This document shows, one piece after another, positions 1-11,838 of a DNA stretch of 64,000 bases. Under the pieces are notes generated by a model, which had not been told where the DNA came from, did no database searches, and saw only the letters and a list, made by a program, of their open reading frames with translations. The stretch covers positions 40,300,001-40,364,000 of the forward strand of contig JAZHRO010000039.1 of NCBI GenBank assembly GCA_037157565.1, given 5' to 3'. Within the stretch, counting starts at the first letter, position 1. Each line of letters begins with the position of its first letter. Both the position numbers and the translations under genes were made by a program. This stretch comes from Thalassia testudinum (lineage: Eukaryota > Streptophyta > Magnoliopsida > Alismatales > Hydrocharitaceae).

Positions 1-3000
1 CCATCACTTAGCTTTCGTCGCCACCTCCCAAGGTCGGCCCCTATTCATTGCCACCTTCTAGGGTAGGCTCTCATTTGTTTCCACCTCCAAAGGTCGACCC
101 CCTCAAGTGCCCTCTTGCCCTTTCCCTATTGCCTAGGAGGGTACCAGGGGTACAACCAAACAGGTTGGCGCGCGGCGGTATTACACCCTACAACCACATT
201 GGCAAAATCGTCCCTTATCCGCATGTGACAAGGACAGACCTAGCAGCAGAATAGCTACATCGAAAATAGTCGGACCAACAGCCACCTTTGCAAACATAAT
301 TATCTACCCAGCAACCAACTTCCAAGCCCTTATCCTTACGAAGAGCTAAGGTAGTGGATCGTAATTGACTAATCGAATCTGAGTTAGCCTACCCAGGGAT
401 TCAGCTAGGCTCTTCAGCAACAGCTACTCAATGCTATCCTGGCAACGCTATCTAGCTCGTCCAGGTGAAGTACTCTCCTTTTCAGGCGGTTATAACTCAG
501 CCAAGCCACAATAAGAGGCCAAGGCTGAGGTAGGGGGCTTCTTCAAATCGATTTTATTAATCCCGCATGTCGGGTACAGCTCTCGAAGGAGTTCACGGCC
601 CTGAACGAGGCACGCGCACATGCTCTACCAACAAAGCCTACCCTAAAGCGCTTTTACCAAAGATAGGTGCTGAAGAACTCCTGCAAGGGGTGATGCTACC
701 CAACCCTCATATGGGACCCGCAGCGAGTACTACCAAAATCAACCTTGTCTCAGCTAACGGATTTCCTACGAAATCCGAGAGAACAGTTCTCATGAAAAGG
801 GGCATGCTTGACTTTGATATGAGAGGCTCCGAGGCCCCTTAGTCTCCAATAGAGAGGCAGACGGACTTCGACATAATCCAAGAAACCATGACCTTTGGCC
901 CTCGGGTACCAAGAGAAAGGGCTCGGGCGGCACCGGCGAAGCCTGAGTACCCTCCTCACTTCGCCCTGAAAAACTATATGTCGATAGCCCATTAGCAACA
1001 ACTGACTTCGGAAAAGGTGCAACAGATCGGGGCATTTCGCTTAAAAGCTGGCTAGTTAGGCAGGGATTTTCCACCCCCTCCTTTTAGTAACTCATAAGGA
1101 AAGCTTTTTAAATAGAGGCACTTGGGGCAACCACTCTCAGTCCAACTGTTCCGGGAAAAATAGTTCTAAGCATGCGTAGGAGTGCTAAATACCGTTAGGC
1201 CCGGAACCACCTTCCGCTGGGCAGTTACTGCCACTTCTGGCATTCTCCTATCAACCCTGTCTCCAAAGGGGGACCACGTTAATAATGCCCACCCCTCTCT
1301 ACAAACGTGTTGTGGTCAAAATGCTGGTTCCCCTACAGTCGACACAATTATACCATGTGTTAGACAAAGACGGGTGTATGAGGTACCAAACGAACGACTA
1401 GGCTATGGAGTATGTTAGACTCCCATCACACGCCTATTTCTAAGCCAGCCGTACAACATGGGCGCCCATCCATAACTATGGAGAGCCCTCCCCACGGGCA
1501 CTCCCTTAGGCCCCACCAAAAACCAACAGAGATAAAGTAATAGAATAAGCCTCTATGCCAAGCCATTTGAGCAAAAAATTAGAACGCCCCACAATAGGAA
1601 TCAGGTAAAAACTCGTAGAAGCAGTCCACACGACTCTTGCGAGTAGCAAATCCTAGGCAGCAAATTAGTCTCTCATACTTGGCATATGAGCAGTTCCTCC
1701 CAACAGCACGGCAAGTAAAAAAAGAAAAAAGGAGAGAGAAGAAAAGAAGGAATAAAAAGCCTCTTCCTTTTATAAGAAGTATCAACTGTTACATTCCCCA
1801 GGATCATCGTCTTCAATTAACTTACAACAAGAAAGAGACGCCGTTCATAAGGACTCAGCAGCTTCAACCCCAGTCTTCGAGGTCGCCTGCCCTAAGCTAC
1901 AAGGGTGAGAGTGTAGTGTCAAGACTAACGGCCCCTGCAGCTTCTGGCAAACCTGCCTTGAACGACTTCTCGTTAGAAATCGGTCCATCCCTGTCAAGCG
2001 CCACCTGTCCACATCCCTAATGAACGACAAGCTCTCAAACCCCCTACCCCTCTCAACAAAGGGTTGTCCAACCTCTAGGACATGCACCTCCCTCTGTAGA
2101 GGAAGAATGGATGAACGAGTAGCCCGCTGGCGAACCGGCAAGCCTTGACGGGCCACAACGTCTCCTAAGGCAGTCAAGGTAGCCCAGAGGTGCGGAGTAC
2201 CCTCCAATCTATTAGTGAGGTACCCCACCTAATCAACGCCACCTCGCTAGACAATAGGCATTCAGCAGGCTCTTCCACGAGGAATCCTCAGACGGATCAA
2301 ACTGCCTAGGCGAGCATTGCGGGCGCCATCTGACCAAGGCCTCACATTTGGCCGTGTAAATACACTCCCACTCAAGGTGCCACCAGCAACAGTAGCTTCT
2401 GCTCCACCCTCGTGGAGTCACCAAGGGAGCCGAGTAGGGTGGCAAAAGCGATGAGCCTCCGCCAAGTTGCCTCCTCCACCCAAGCCTGAGCGACTCGTCT
2501 GCGACCTGACACTTGGTGGTTTCTCCAAACGGATCCAAAGGGGGCAGTAACCCAAGAGGAACATCCTCCACGTCATCCCCACCCGGGCCTAGAAAGGCGG
2601 ACATAGCTTATTGCCTCTCAACGAACATCGTGCCTAGTCTACCTTGCAAACACTCTGAGGGAGCCTGCTCCGCCTCCTCTTCGTTGCCGGCCTCCCTCCT
2701 CTTGAATTCTCCAAACACAAACGGAGACCTTCTCCTTGTCTGACCCAGGCCTCTCCCCCACATATGATGGGTCCCATGATGGGAGGAGCCATCGCGGTGC
2801 CTAGAATCATCCGATGGGAAGAGCCCCTAAGAACTTGCGCTAAAACAAAAAAGAATAAGCAGACTAGAAAGGAGGAAGGCAGCTCCAGGAACACCCCTTC
2901 GCCACGAAGAATGGCCCAATCTAAAACCCACCAATGCTACAGCAGGCGTATCAAACTACAACAAAAACTGGAAACCCTCGCCTCAACCCATGTGTCAAGT

Positions 3001-3171
3001 AGGGGAACCAAGAGGGGCTTACCCCCGTCCAAAGAACCACACATCATCGTCGTTCGACTGCTCCGACGAACGGGTAGAGATTCAACGACGAACTTTTATC
3101 AAATGAGAAAATGGAACGAATGTTCCTCGACACAACTGACAAGTCCCTCAAACACAGTAAAGAGGGTGGAG
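1..3171. other. Degenerate repeat-derived sequence, oldest stratum of the nest
   Basis: I see no intact gene here. Short open frames exist on both strands but none shows a recognisable domain. A purine-rich run (AGAGGGTGGAGGG) precedes the LTR that starts at 3177. The sequence seems to resume at 13616, then at 27245 and 30029, once the nested insertions are removed. The short repeats at 20-101 and the diverged ~61-bp tandem units at 13951-14112 share a CACCTCC-AAGG core, suggesting both belong to one old element, perhaps the non-coding part of a large LTR element that begins left of the window. Family not identified. Confidence 0.4.
20..101. repeat. Short diverged tandem repeat, ~30-bp unit
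   Basis: Three units begin near 20, 50 and 80 with the core CCACCTYCNARGGTNGRC. The array may continue left of the window. The core resembles the units at 13951-14112. Confidence 0.45.
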
Positions 3172-4082
3172 GGCCGTGTTGGTGCAAGGGCACCACGATC
3201 GTTGATTTTGATGATAACAAAACACTTGTGATTTAAGCATTTGCATTTGAGTTTATAAATTTCAAGATAAATGCAAATGGATACAAGTATGAAGGAGTTC
3301 AAGCTCGCATCCATGGCAGATTGGTGAAGCTTGATGGAGGAGAAGGAGCTTCACTTGGAGCAAGAGCTTGAAGAAGGAGATGAAGAATAGGATAGAAACA
3401 TTCTTTTGTGTAGTTCGTATTCTTATTTTTATTTATGTTGTACTTTGCTCTTTTATTCTTTAGATTCATGTAAACAGCCCAAAGTACCCTACCTTAGTTC
3501 TAGGAAACCCTACACCTCAGTAGGACTCTTAAACAAACACTTAGAAAAATCAGAAAACCAAAGTAGGCTTTAGACAACTTGATCAGACATCCAATCTGGA
3601 CTGTACATGTCTGATCTTAGACTTTAAGACGTTTGACTGTTTGACCAAACATCCAAAACACTTAGGCTAAAAACCTACTCTTGTTGGTACAAAAGTACCT
3701 CGATCGTTAATTATGATGATAACAAAACACTTGTAATTTAATATTTGCATTTGAGTTATAGTTTCAGGATAAATGCAAATGGATACAAGTGTGAAAGAGC
3801 TCAAGCTTGCGTCCATGGTGGATTGGAGGAGCTTGATGGAGGAGAAGGAGCTTTGCTTGGGGCGAGAGCTTGAAGAAGCTTGGAGATGAAGAATAGGATA
3901 GAAGTTTATTCTGTTCTTGTATTTTGTCTCTTTTATTTGTTCTTTGCTCTTTATTTACTTAGTTTAATTGTTAAAGAACCCAAAGTAATAAACAATAGTC
4001 CTAGGAATACATATACTACCCTAGGATACTTAAACAAACTCTTAGATAAATCAAAAAATCAAAATAGGCTTCAGACAGCTAG

Positions 4083-4655
4083 ATCAGACGTCCACTCTGG
4101 ACATAAGACGTTTGATCTTAACTTTTAAGACGTCTGACCTTTTGTCTAGACGTCCAAAAGACTTAGGCTGGTAACCCACTATCTGTCTGCCACCTTTAGA
4201 TGTCCAACTAGAGGATCATTGGCTTGCCAGACTTAATCTTTGAGGATTAACCCTTAATCTGATTTACATATACTTTCAGATATCCGTAGAGAATCCCAAA
4301 GGTCTAATAAATAAATATTAGGGTAAGATCTAACCAAAATCACCTTTTGTCAGATCTAATATCCGTTTAGCCTCGGGAAATCAATTCCCACAGAGAATCC
4401 TATTTCCATACGTTCAGATTTATTACCAGATGTCCGGCCTGTCATATGTGCAACTTAACACTAGAACCCTATTTCGATCTTGTGGAAACTGGAAGGAAAC
4501 CATATTAGGATTAGACATATGATTAGTATCCCAGACATCTTATAAATGATTCTTAGACATCCGTCTTGATCAAACTCAGTTTAGATCTTTCACCCTCCTA
4601 GAGCAGACGTCTGACCTTCAAATCATTCGACGACTCAGACGTCTGATACTAGATC
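4083..4655. promoter_or_regulatory. CAGACGTCTG-type motif cluster in D2 U3
   Basis: At least two perfect palindromes (near 4603 and 4636) and many one- or two-base derivatives (AGACGTCTGA, AGACGTCCAA, CAGATGTCC) occur between 4083 and 4655, ending about 120 bp before the TATA box at 4777. The GACGTC core fits plant bZIP binding (C-box type). That role is inferred, not shown. Confidence 0.5.
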
Positions 4656-4776
4656 CAAATGTCTGATAATCCTATTAGAATTATAAATGACCCTGATTTC
4701 GATCTGATTTGCCTTGAATTTGTTTCCAACGGCTACCTAAGCCTTCCAAAGCCTTCTTAAGGGTTCCTAAGCCATC

Positions 4777-4784
4777 TATAAATA
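4777..4784 (+). promoter_or_regulatory. TATA box of LTR D2
   Basis: TATAAATA in the context CTATAAATAGAGGAG. The same context recurs in D1 (6030) and, on the minus strand, in both LTRs of the gag-only element (19885-19892 and 23705-23712), so it is a conserved LTR promoter. Confidence 0.6.
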
Positions 4785-5394
4785 GAGGAGGACTCTACCT
4801 TTGCTTGCCACACCTTGAGAATACTTCTTCCACTCATATTGTGTCCTAGAAGAGATTAGAATCAAAGAAGAAAGTGTTGTTGCTCTCCATGCCCTCTAGC
4901 ATCCATCCGAGAGCACCATCACGCTGCCGACTTCATGTCGCACCACTTCCATCTAAGGGAAGTCCTTTTGCTTATAGAGGCTAGGTTGATTTACATTTGC
5001 TTTGTGGCTCTAGAGGGCACTTTGTATTTTGTCCTTGTTCGGGTATTCTCTTTGTGAATTCTCATCTCTATCGCGAGATGAAATACTTCTCGTGAAGAGG
5101 AGGGGTTCTGAGGTACGCTACTCTCGTTCAAAGTAGCGTGGTTGTATTGAAGTTGAGTCACCCTCATTTAAGTGACTCGGATAGTGGATTTGATCAACTA
5201 GGTGGATCGGGAAATCCTAAGTTGAGAGGCTTAGGTGGTGGTTTTTACCCGTGTTTAGGTTTCCACCTAAAAAATTTTGTGTACTAGTGAGATTGTTTAT
5301 TTTGTGTGATTATTATTTTATTCCTCATTATTTAGTTTATCACGCTCAATCTCACCCCCCTCCGTTAAAATTTACAACTCTCTATCTGCTACCT

Positions 5395-5915
5395 TCAGAC
5401 GTCCAGCCCATAGTCCAGATGTCTTACAAGATGTATAAAGACATTGCTAGACGTTCAAGTAGAAGACCGTTGGCTTATCTTAGAGGATTAACCTTTAATC
5501 TAATTTACATCTACTTTCAGACGTTTGTAGAGCATCCTAGACATTTGATAAATAAACGTTAGGGTAAGATTTGACCCAAATTACCTTTTGTCTAACTTAA
5601 TAGCAGTTTGAGTCTCAGGGAAATCAATTACCGCAGAGATTTCTCTTTCCAGACATCCGGAGCTTTTGCCAGACGTCTTATATGTCATTTGACTCTTATA
5701 ACACTAGAACCCTATTTCGATATGGTGAAAACAGGAAGAAAGCCATCTTAGGATTAGATGTCTGATTAACTTCGCAGATGTCTTATAAGTGTGTTTTAGA
5801 CGTCCGTTTTGATCCAACCCTGATCAGATCATCTACCTTTCCAGATCAAACAACCGAACATTAGATCAGACGACAACCCAGACGTCTGATACTATATCCA
5901 GACGTCTGATAATCC
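5395..5915. promoter_or_regulatory. CAGACGTCTG-type motif cluster in D1 U3
   Basis: Two perfect copies lie near 5880-5910, with numerous derivatives (CAGACGTCC, CAGACATCC, AGACGTCTTA) before them. The cluster sits about 115 bp upstream of the D1 TATA box (6030), the same layout as in D2. Confidence 0.5.
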
Positions 5916-6029
5916 TATTAGAATCATAAATGATCCTAACTTCGTTGGGATTTTGGCTTGATCTCTTGTGATTTATTCCCAACAGCTATAGAAGCCTTCT
6001 AAGGCCTTCTAAAGCCTTCTCAGGACCTC

Positions 6030-6037
6030 TATAAATA
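6030..6037 (+). promoter_or_regulatory. TATA box of LTR D1
   Basis: TATAAATA in CTATAAATAGAGGAG, matching the position and context in D2. Confidence 0.55.
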
Positions 6038-6439
6038 GAGGAGTACCCTTCCTGAGCTAGATAGACCTTGAGAATACTACTTACATACCTTTTGCATCCA
6101 AGAAGAGAAAGATCAAACTCAAAGCTTCCAATCAAGAGCGTCGTTACTCTACGCAATTACGCCTACTCACTTCTTATAAAGGGGAGTTTTCTTGCCTAGT
6201 ACCATGGCCTTATATTTACTGTGGCTTTATAGGTTGTTTTTCTCTTTTCTTTTGTGGTTGGGTATTCTCTTTGCAAATTCCCGTCTCATTCACGAGACAA
6301 AATACTCCTTGTGAACATGAGGGGTTTTTAGGTTACGCTACCCTTGGGTATAAAGTAGCATGGTTGTACTACCCTTGTTGAAGTAGTACGATGGTAGATT
6401 TGATCGATTTGGTCGATCGGGAAATCCTAAGTTGAGAGG

Positions 6440-9141
6440 TGTTACGACCCGGTTCCCGAATCCCTATAGGACACGAGAATCGGACCGACTCGACCGATCC
6501 CATGACCCAGTCGTCCAACGAGAAAGTAACCAAAAGAACAGTAAAATAAACCACATTCATCATGCATGTAACTAACAGTAACAAAAGTACAACAGTAAAG
6601 AAAAGAACTACTACAGTACACACCACTACAACAGTAGAGAATTTAAACAGGTACATGATGCTTACAATAAAAGAGTACAAGTGTAACAGGATATACTCAC
6701 TACAACAGAAAAATGATACAGTAGGTACAACACAAGTAGAACTACTGGACTCTACTAGGCCTAGCCCCCTCCGCAGCAGTAGGCTCTAACTGCTCAACAC
6801 CTGGTCCTGAAAAGGTGACAAAGGTGACACGTCAGTGAAACGCTGAGTAAAGTGGCAACCAGCTAGCTAAGAAAAACAGTAAAGGTAGACAAGTAGCTGT
6901 TGTTTTTAGTTTCTTTCTTTATTCCTCTATTTACTCATTCTTGAATTATTTCTCATATCTTTCTTTTAATCTCGAATGTTCCTCGAACGATCTTGATTGC
7001 AGTCTTTTCCGAAAAGTAGAAGTAGCACGTGGTACTCTCCTGGCCGGGAGAGTCCCCCGTGGTGATCCTATCCTCAGTCAACTACCCCAAGGTCACTGAC
7101 AGACGTAACGGTGACTATGGCACATGAGATAAATGCACAGGTAGCTACCCCGCACTGACACACGGTCAATCATTTCCGTTAACGGGTGCTCCTTAAAGCA
7201 CAGTACGGAACCAGTATAGGGCTGAGCCCTCTCAGTAACAGGGGTCCAGCCCCTCCACAGTAACCAAACAGGGGTCTTGCCCCTCCATAGTCCGCGCACC
7301 CTCGCCTGACTACCCTGGTTTGCCCAGTGGGCCTAACAAGTCGGTGTGGGACGGCTAGCTGAACCCCAGGCCCCGTGGGGTGGCTAGTTCTCTCCCTACA
7401 CTGGCAGCTCTCCCCGGTACGGTGTATGCGAGGGCCAGAAAGTCGGTGCAAGGTAGCCAAACTCACCCCAGTCTCGACCTGAGGGCTGCAAGCTCCCATC
7501 TACACTAAGAGGTAATATGTGCTCTCATTGGTACCACATACCCAAGAGACAACACACTTTCCAATTTTACTTTTCCAGTTCCCTTCCAATTATTTTCAGG
7601 AGTTCTACTCCTAATTCCCCGTAAAGTTAGTGTTCATGTTTCATCAGGCCAAGCCATACTAGGTTTCATCATTTTAGGTTTATTCGCATATAGTACTTAT
7701 TTCCAACATTCAAACTTCTTTTCCTTTCCAATTTATATACAAGCAGCTCGTATTTAGATTTCAAACAACAGTAATTACCTGTAGCAGTTACTAGCAACAG
7801 TACTCTACATTTCACAGGCAGCTGTTATCCAATTATAAGCAATTATCCTTACTCTATACACTTATCCAAGACTGCAATTCAAGCATTAAAGACATTCGTT
7901 TCAGTGTTTCTGTTCCTAGGATTTTGTGCCACACCTTGCGATCTATCATTCAATCTAGTTTTCAGTCCTAGGATTCATGCCATGCCCTAGGATCTAACAT
8001 TCAATCTAGTTTTCAGGTCCTAGGATTCATGCCACACCTTAGGATCTATCAATTAATTCATGATAAGCATTAATGTTTGTAATTAACTAAGGGAAGCTAC
8101 TCTACCCGCAAAACCTGGAGTGATGGGGGCGTGATCGGTAGGTCCATGTGCCTCCGTAACCCCCAGAGCCGCAACAGAAGGATGTCCTAACACAAGGATA
8201 AGTCACAAGGAACCACTTAGAACAGGATACAAGTACTTTAAACAAATAGAGGAACTAATTCTGAGAAGAACGAAATTTTAAACGCGGAAATCGGACTTCA
8301 AACGGACCCTAAACGGGTCAAAAACGACAACTCTGCCCCAAATCAGACGTCTGGAACACCTTCCAGACGTCTTAAACGATGGTTCAGATCGTACCTCACT
8401 TTTGCGCTGTTCTTCAGACGTCCAGGATCCCGCTGAACCGTCTGGACCTAGTTCTAGACGTCCGACTATCACTTTGGACGTCTCAGAACATTCGGCGGAA
8501 TGGCCTGCATGGCCGCATCCGCAAGAAAGAGAAGGATGAGAATATCGCACCTTTCAGACGTCTGGATCTCACTCCAGACGTCCCCTGCGCCATCTGGATG
8601 TAGGTCCAGACGTCTGATTCTGGGAAATTTTTCCCAAAATCAGGACCTCCTCGCCTTCCGCTTGCTGCGCACGGCCGCGCCGCGCCGCGTCCGCTCGCTG
8701 CCTGAGCTTCAACAGCACCGGGGTAACCTCCCCCAGCACCACGCTCCCACTGCGCACCCATCGGGCCTGGGTTGCTCTGGCGAGCTCGCTCTCTTCCTCA
8801 CACGCTCTACCTCTTCTCCCCCTCGCGGCACCTCCTCCTCCCCGCGCGCACCAGACAGCAGCTGCTGCCCTCGCTCTCTCACTCTCACGCTAACTGGAAG
8901 AAGGAGGAGACGGTGGAGTGGTGGTGAGGGAGAGGGAAGGGAGGAAGAGAGTATTTGAAGGCATTGGGGAGAGAGAAAAGAAAAGGAGAAACGCCTGCAG
9001 GTCGGCGGGCGTAGTCTACTCGCAATTGTACGTCGCAAAAATTTAATTCCAGACGTCTGGGAAGGCATCCAGATGTCTGACCAGACGTTTGGACCAACTC
9101 CTAGACGTCTTAAAAAGCGTTTGATGTCTTGTGTCTTAACA
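6440..9141 (+). mobile_element. LTR A of the 2.7-kb TGTWACGACCC family
   Basis: Starts TGTTACGACCCGG and ends GTCTTAACA, 2702 bp, closely related end to end to the solo LTR at 27338-30023. The TGTAACRCCC-like start and great length resemble Tekay/Del chromovirus LTRs; that assignment is inference since no coding region is present. Left flank is AGAGG (6435-6439). On the right only GG separates it from LTR B. It contains palindrome motifs (8343-8620 and 9050-9110) and a partly tandem GTCGGTGTAGG subrepeat region (about 7338-7560). Confidence 0.7.
8343..8620. promoter_or_regulatory. CAGACGTCTG-type motif cluster in LTR A
   Basis: Perfect palindromes occur near 8344, 8556 and 8609, with half-decayed forms (CAGACGTCC, GGACGTCTC, CAGACGTCTTAAA) between them. 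A second small group lies at 9050-9110. Confidence 0.5.
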
Positions 9142-9143
9142 GG

Positions 9144-11828
9144 TGTTATGACCTGATCCCAGATTCCTATAAGACCCAAGACCGGGCCGCCTCGACTAAT
9201 CCCAAGACCTAGTCGTCAAATGAGAAATAACTGAAAGTAGAAAATATTCCACAACCATAAGTATAATGTAACTAATCAGAAAATAAAATAGAGATTGTAA
9301 AAGAACAAAAACGGAATGTCTTATAATAGTACAAGCCATCACAACTAGTATGGTAGAAAGTAAAGCGGAAAATACAACAGAAATAGTATTTCATATAACA
9401 AAATAGTCACTACCACACAACAAGCTAGGAAACGGAAAGGAAATACAGCTACGGTTGGACTTGGCTGGGACCAGCTCCCTCCGGAACCAGTGGTGCTGAC
9501 TACTCAACTCCCTGACTTGAAAAAGGTTATAAAATTCCATAGTCAGCGAACGCTGGGTAGAGTGGTAATTAAGCCATTTACATACAATTAAGACAAGCAA
9601 CAAATTTATTACTCATTTTCATTTGGCTCAACCAAGTAGTTCTAATTTGTTTGCTCCTTTATTCATCTAGTCATTTCTTGATCTGGCCAATTCCTCATGG
9701 GAACGGTCTTGATTGCAGTCTTTTCCGTGATGTAGGATGTACACGTGGTGCTCTCCTGGTCGGAAGAGTCCCCCGTAGTAGCCCTACACCTAGTTAACCA
9801 CTCTGAGGTCATAGTCGCAACGTAGCGGTGACTACGGCACGCGCGATAAGCGTACGAGTAGCTATCCCGCACTGGCACATGGTTAGTCGTTTCCTTAGCA
9901 GATACGTCAAAGGTACAGTACGAAATAACATAGGGCCTTGCCCTCTCAGAATAGGGGCCTCGTCCCTTCACACTACGCGTACTCTCGTCCGACTATCTCG
10001 GTTTGCCTTGTGGGCCTGACAAGAGTCGGTGTAGGGTGACTAGTCCTAACCCCGGGCCCCGTGGGGAGGCCAACTCCCTCCCTACACTAAGTAGCTCACC
10101 TCGGTACTACGTACATGAGGGCCAAACAGCTGTCGGTGTAGAGTGATTAGGTCTAACCCTGGGTCTCAACCCAAAGGGGCGGCTAGCTCCCCTCTACACT
10201 AAAGGGACAGTTGCTCTCCTTGGTACTGCGTACACAAGGGCCAGCTCACTTCCCATCTACTTACTAAGTTCTTTCCATGTACAGGAGTCCTCCAAATTCC
10301 CCTTAAGGTTCATGCTTGTATTCCTTTCATTACATTTTCCAACATTAAGATCTCACTATTCACATTACGGGTTTCATTCGTATAACAGGCAGCTCGTGTT
10401 TTTCTAAAAAAAGCATCACATCAATAAACTAATACATTTGCTAACAAAATGGTTTAACATGCATCTTAAGGAAGACAATGTAGCTCAAGCAATATTCGTT
10501 CGTTACTGCCCTAGAGTTCATTTCACACCCTAGGGTTCAATTAAGTTATTCTAAACATGCACTTAGTTTTATTAAAACTTGATATTAAAGCAAACCACTC
10601 TACCGGGAAACACGAGAGGAATGGGGGTAAGAACTGCAGGTCCTGTCGCCTCTACGGGACCCGCGTACTCAACTGGTTGGAGACCTATACATATGAGTCC
10701 AAAACTGTATACAAGTGACACTAACTTGTAGAAAAACACATGCGGAACAACAACGGTACTTCATTTGCGAAAATCTGATTTTGTTTGAGCCCTAAACGGG
10801 CCAAAAACACGCATATTGTTTAAAATCAGATGTCTGGGACTAGACCCAGACACCTTAAACGAGCTCAGAACCTCACCTTTCTTTCCTGTGGCTTCCTCAG
10901 ATGTCTGAACCCCTCTGCAACCGTTTGAGGGAAATTCCAGATGTCGAACTCTCCTTCCAGTCATCTGGGAGTACAGTCAGATGTTTGGCGATATGCCCAC
11001 ACATCCAAAAGTGCTTCGAAGGGCGCATCGCGTGCCTTTCCAATGCTTTGTACTTGCGTACGCACGCGCAGAGCCAAAAACGACTAAGCATTCCGTATGT
11101 ATTGCCGGAACTCGTGCAAAAACATGAACCTTTGCACTAAATGTGCTTTCAGACGTTCGGCCTCAGCCTCGGATGTCCCATTGTTGCTCCAGACGTTTTG
11201 TAGATGCTTCAGATGTCTGACACTCGAAAAGATCCAGTACGCAGAACTCTCTTGTGAGCCTTCTTCTTCGTGCGAACTCCTCCGCGTTGCCTGCAGATGC
11301 TACGCCAGCAACCTCAGGAGGTCGCGAAGCTCCCCTTCGCGAGCTCCTCTTCCTCGCACGACTCCTCTCCTTGTACCTCCAAGCTCCTCCAGCTCGAGTT
11401 CCACCGAGCTCGCGTTGTTGCTCCCATAACAAGGCACCCCTCGCGCACGAGCTCCCGCAAGGTCTCTCTCTCTTTCTCACGCCCTCGCTCACACTCTATC
11501 CCTCTCACGCTCTCTCCCTCTCTCCTTCACGCCTTCGCTCACGGAAGGGGGGCGGTGACGAAGGTGGTTGCCGGCAAGGGAAGGAGATGGAGGGGGCAGT
11601 GGTTGGTGGTGATGGGGAGAAAGATGAAGGGTGTAGGGGTTTAAATAGGAGGTGTTTAGGGTTTTGGGTGAGGAGGCTGGAGGGGAGAGAAAATGCATGC
11701 ATGTCGCATGCACGCGAAAGGCAAAAGAACATATAGTTTTCCCTACTTTCAAACGTTTGGCCATCTATCCAGACGTCTGATGAATACTCCAGATGTCTTA
11801 TCCAACCCTAGAGCGACGGGTCATTTCA
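9144..11828 (+). mobile_element. LTR B, older member of the same 2.7-kb family
   Basis: Starts TGTTATGACCTGATCCC, aligns along its length with LTRs A and C but is clearly more diverged, and ends about GGGTCATTTCA. The right flank AGAGA (11829-11833) pairs with AGAGG left of LTR A, and the D1 sequence resumes beyond (CTTAG). The simplest reading is that B inserted into D1 first and A later landed at its left end. Its palindrome motifs are mostly CAGATGTCTG rather than CAGACGTCTG, as expected from CpG decay. Confidence 0.6.
10828..11220. promoter_or_regulatory. Decayed CAGAYGTCTG motif cluster in LTR B
   Basis: Motifs such as CAGATGTCTG and CAGATGTCC are spread over this stretch. Most carry TG in place of the central CG. 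One perfect copy survives further on near 11770. Confidence 0.4.
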
Positions 11829-11838
11829 AGAGACTTAG

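Larger units (their letters stand above)
3682..5376 (+). mobile_element. Copia-type solo LTR (D2) inserted in D1
   Basis: A complete 1695-bp LTR from TGTTGGTACAAAAGTACC to GTTAAAATTTACA, flanked on both sides by ACTCT (3677-3681 and 5377-5381). The sequence on either side is one continuous older LTR (D1). It carries palindrome-type motifs at about 4080-4650 and a TATA box at 4777. Confidence 0.85.

Noticed and set aside
1..3171. Insertion of mitochondrial DNA
   Set aside because: Base composition and word usage vaguely recall plant mitochondrial intergenic DNA, but I recognise no mitochondrial gene, tRNA or rRNA. Continuity with the tandem repeats at 13951 favours an old repeat.
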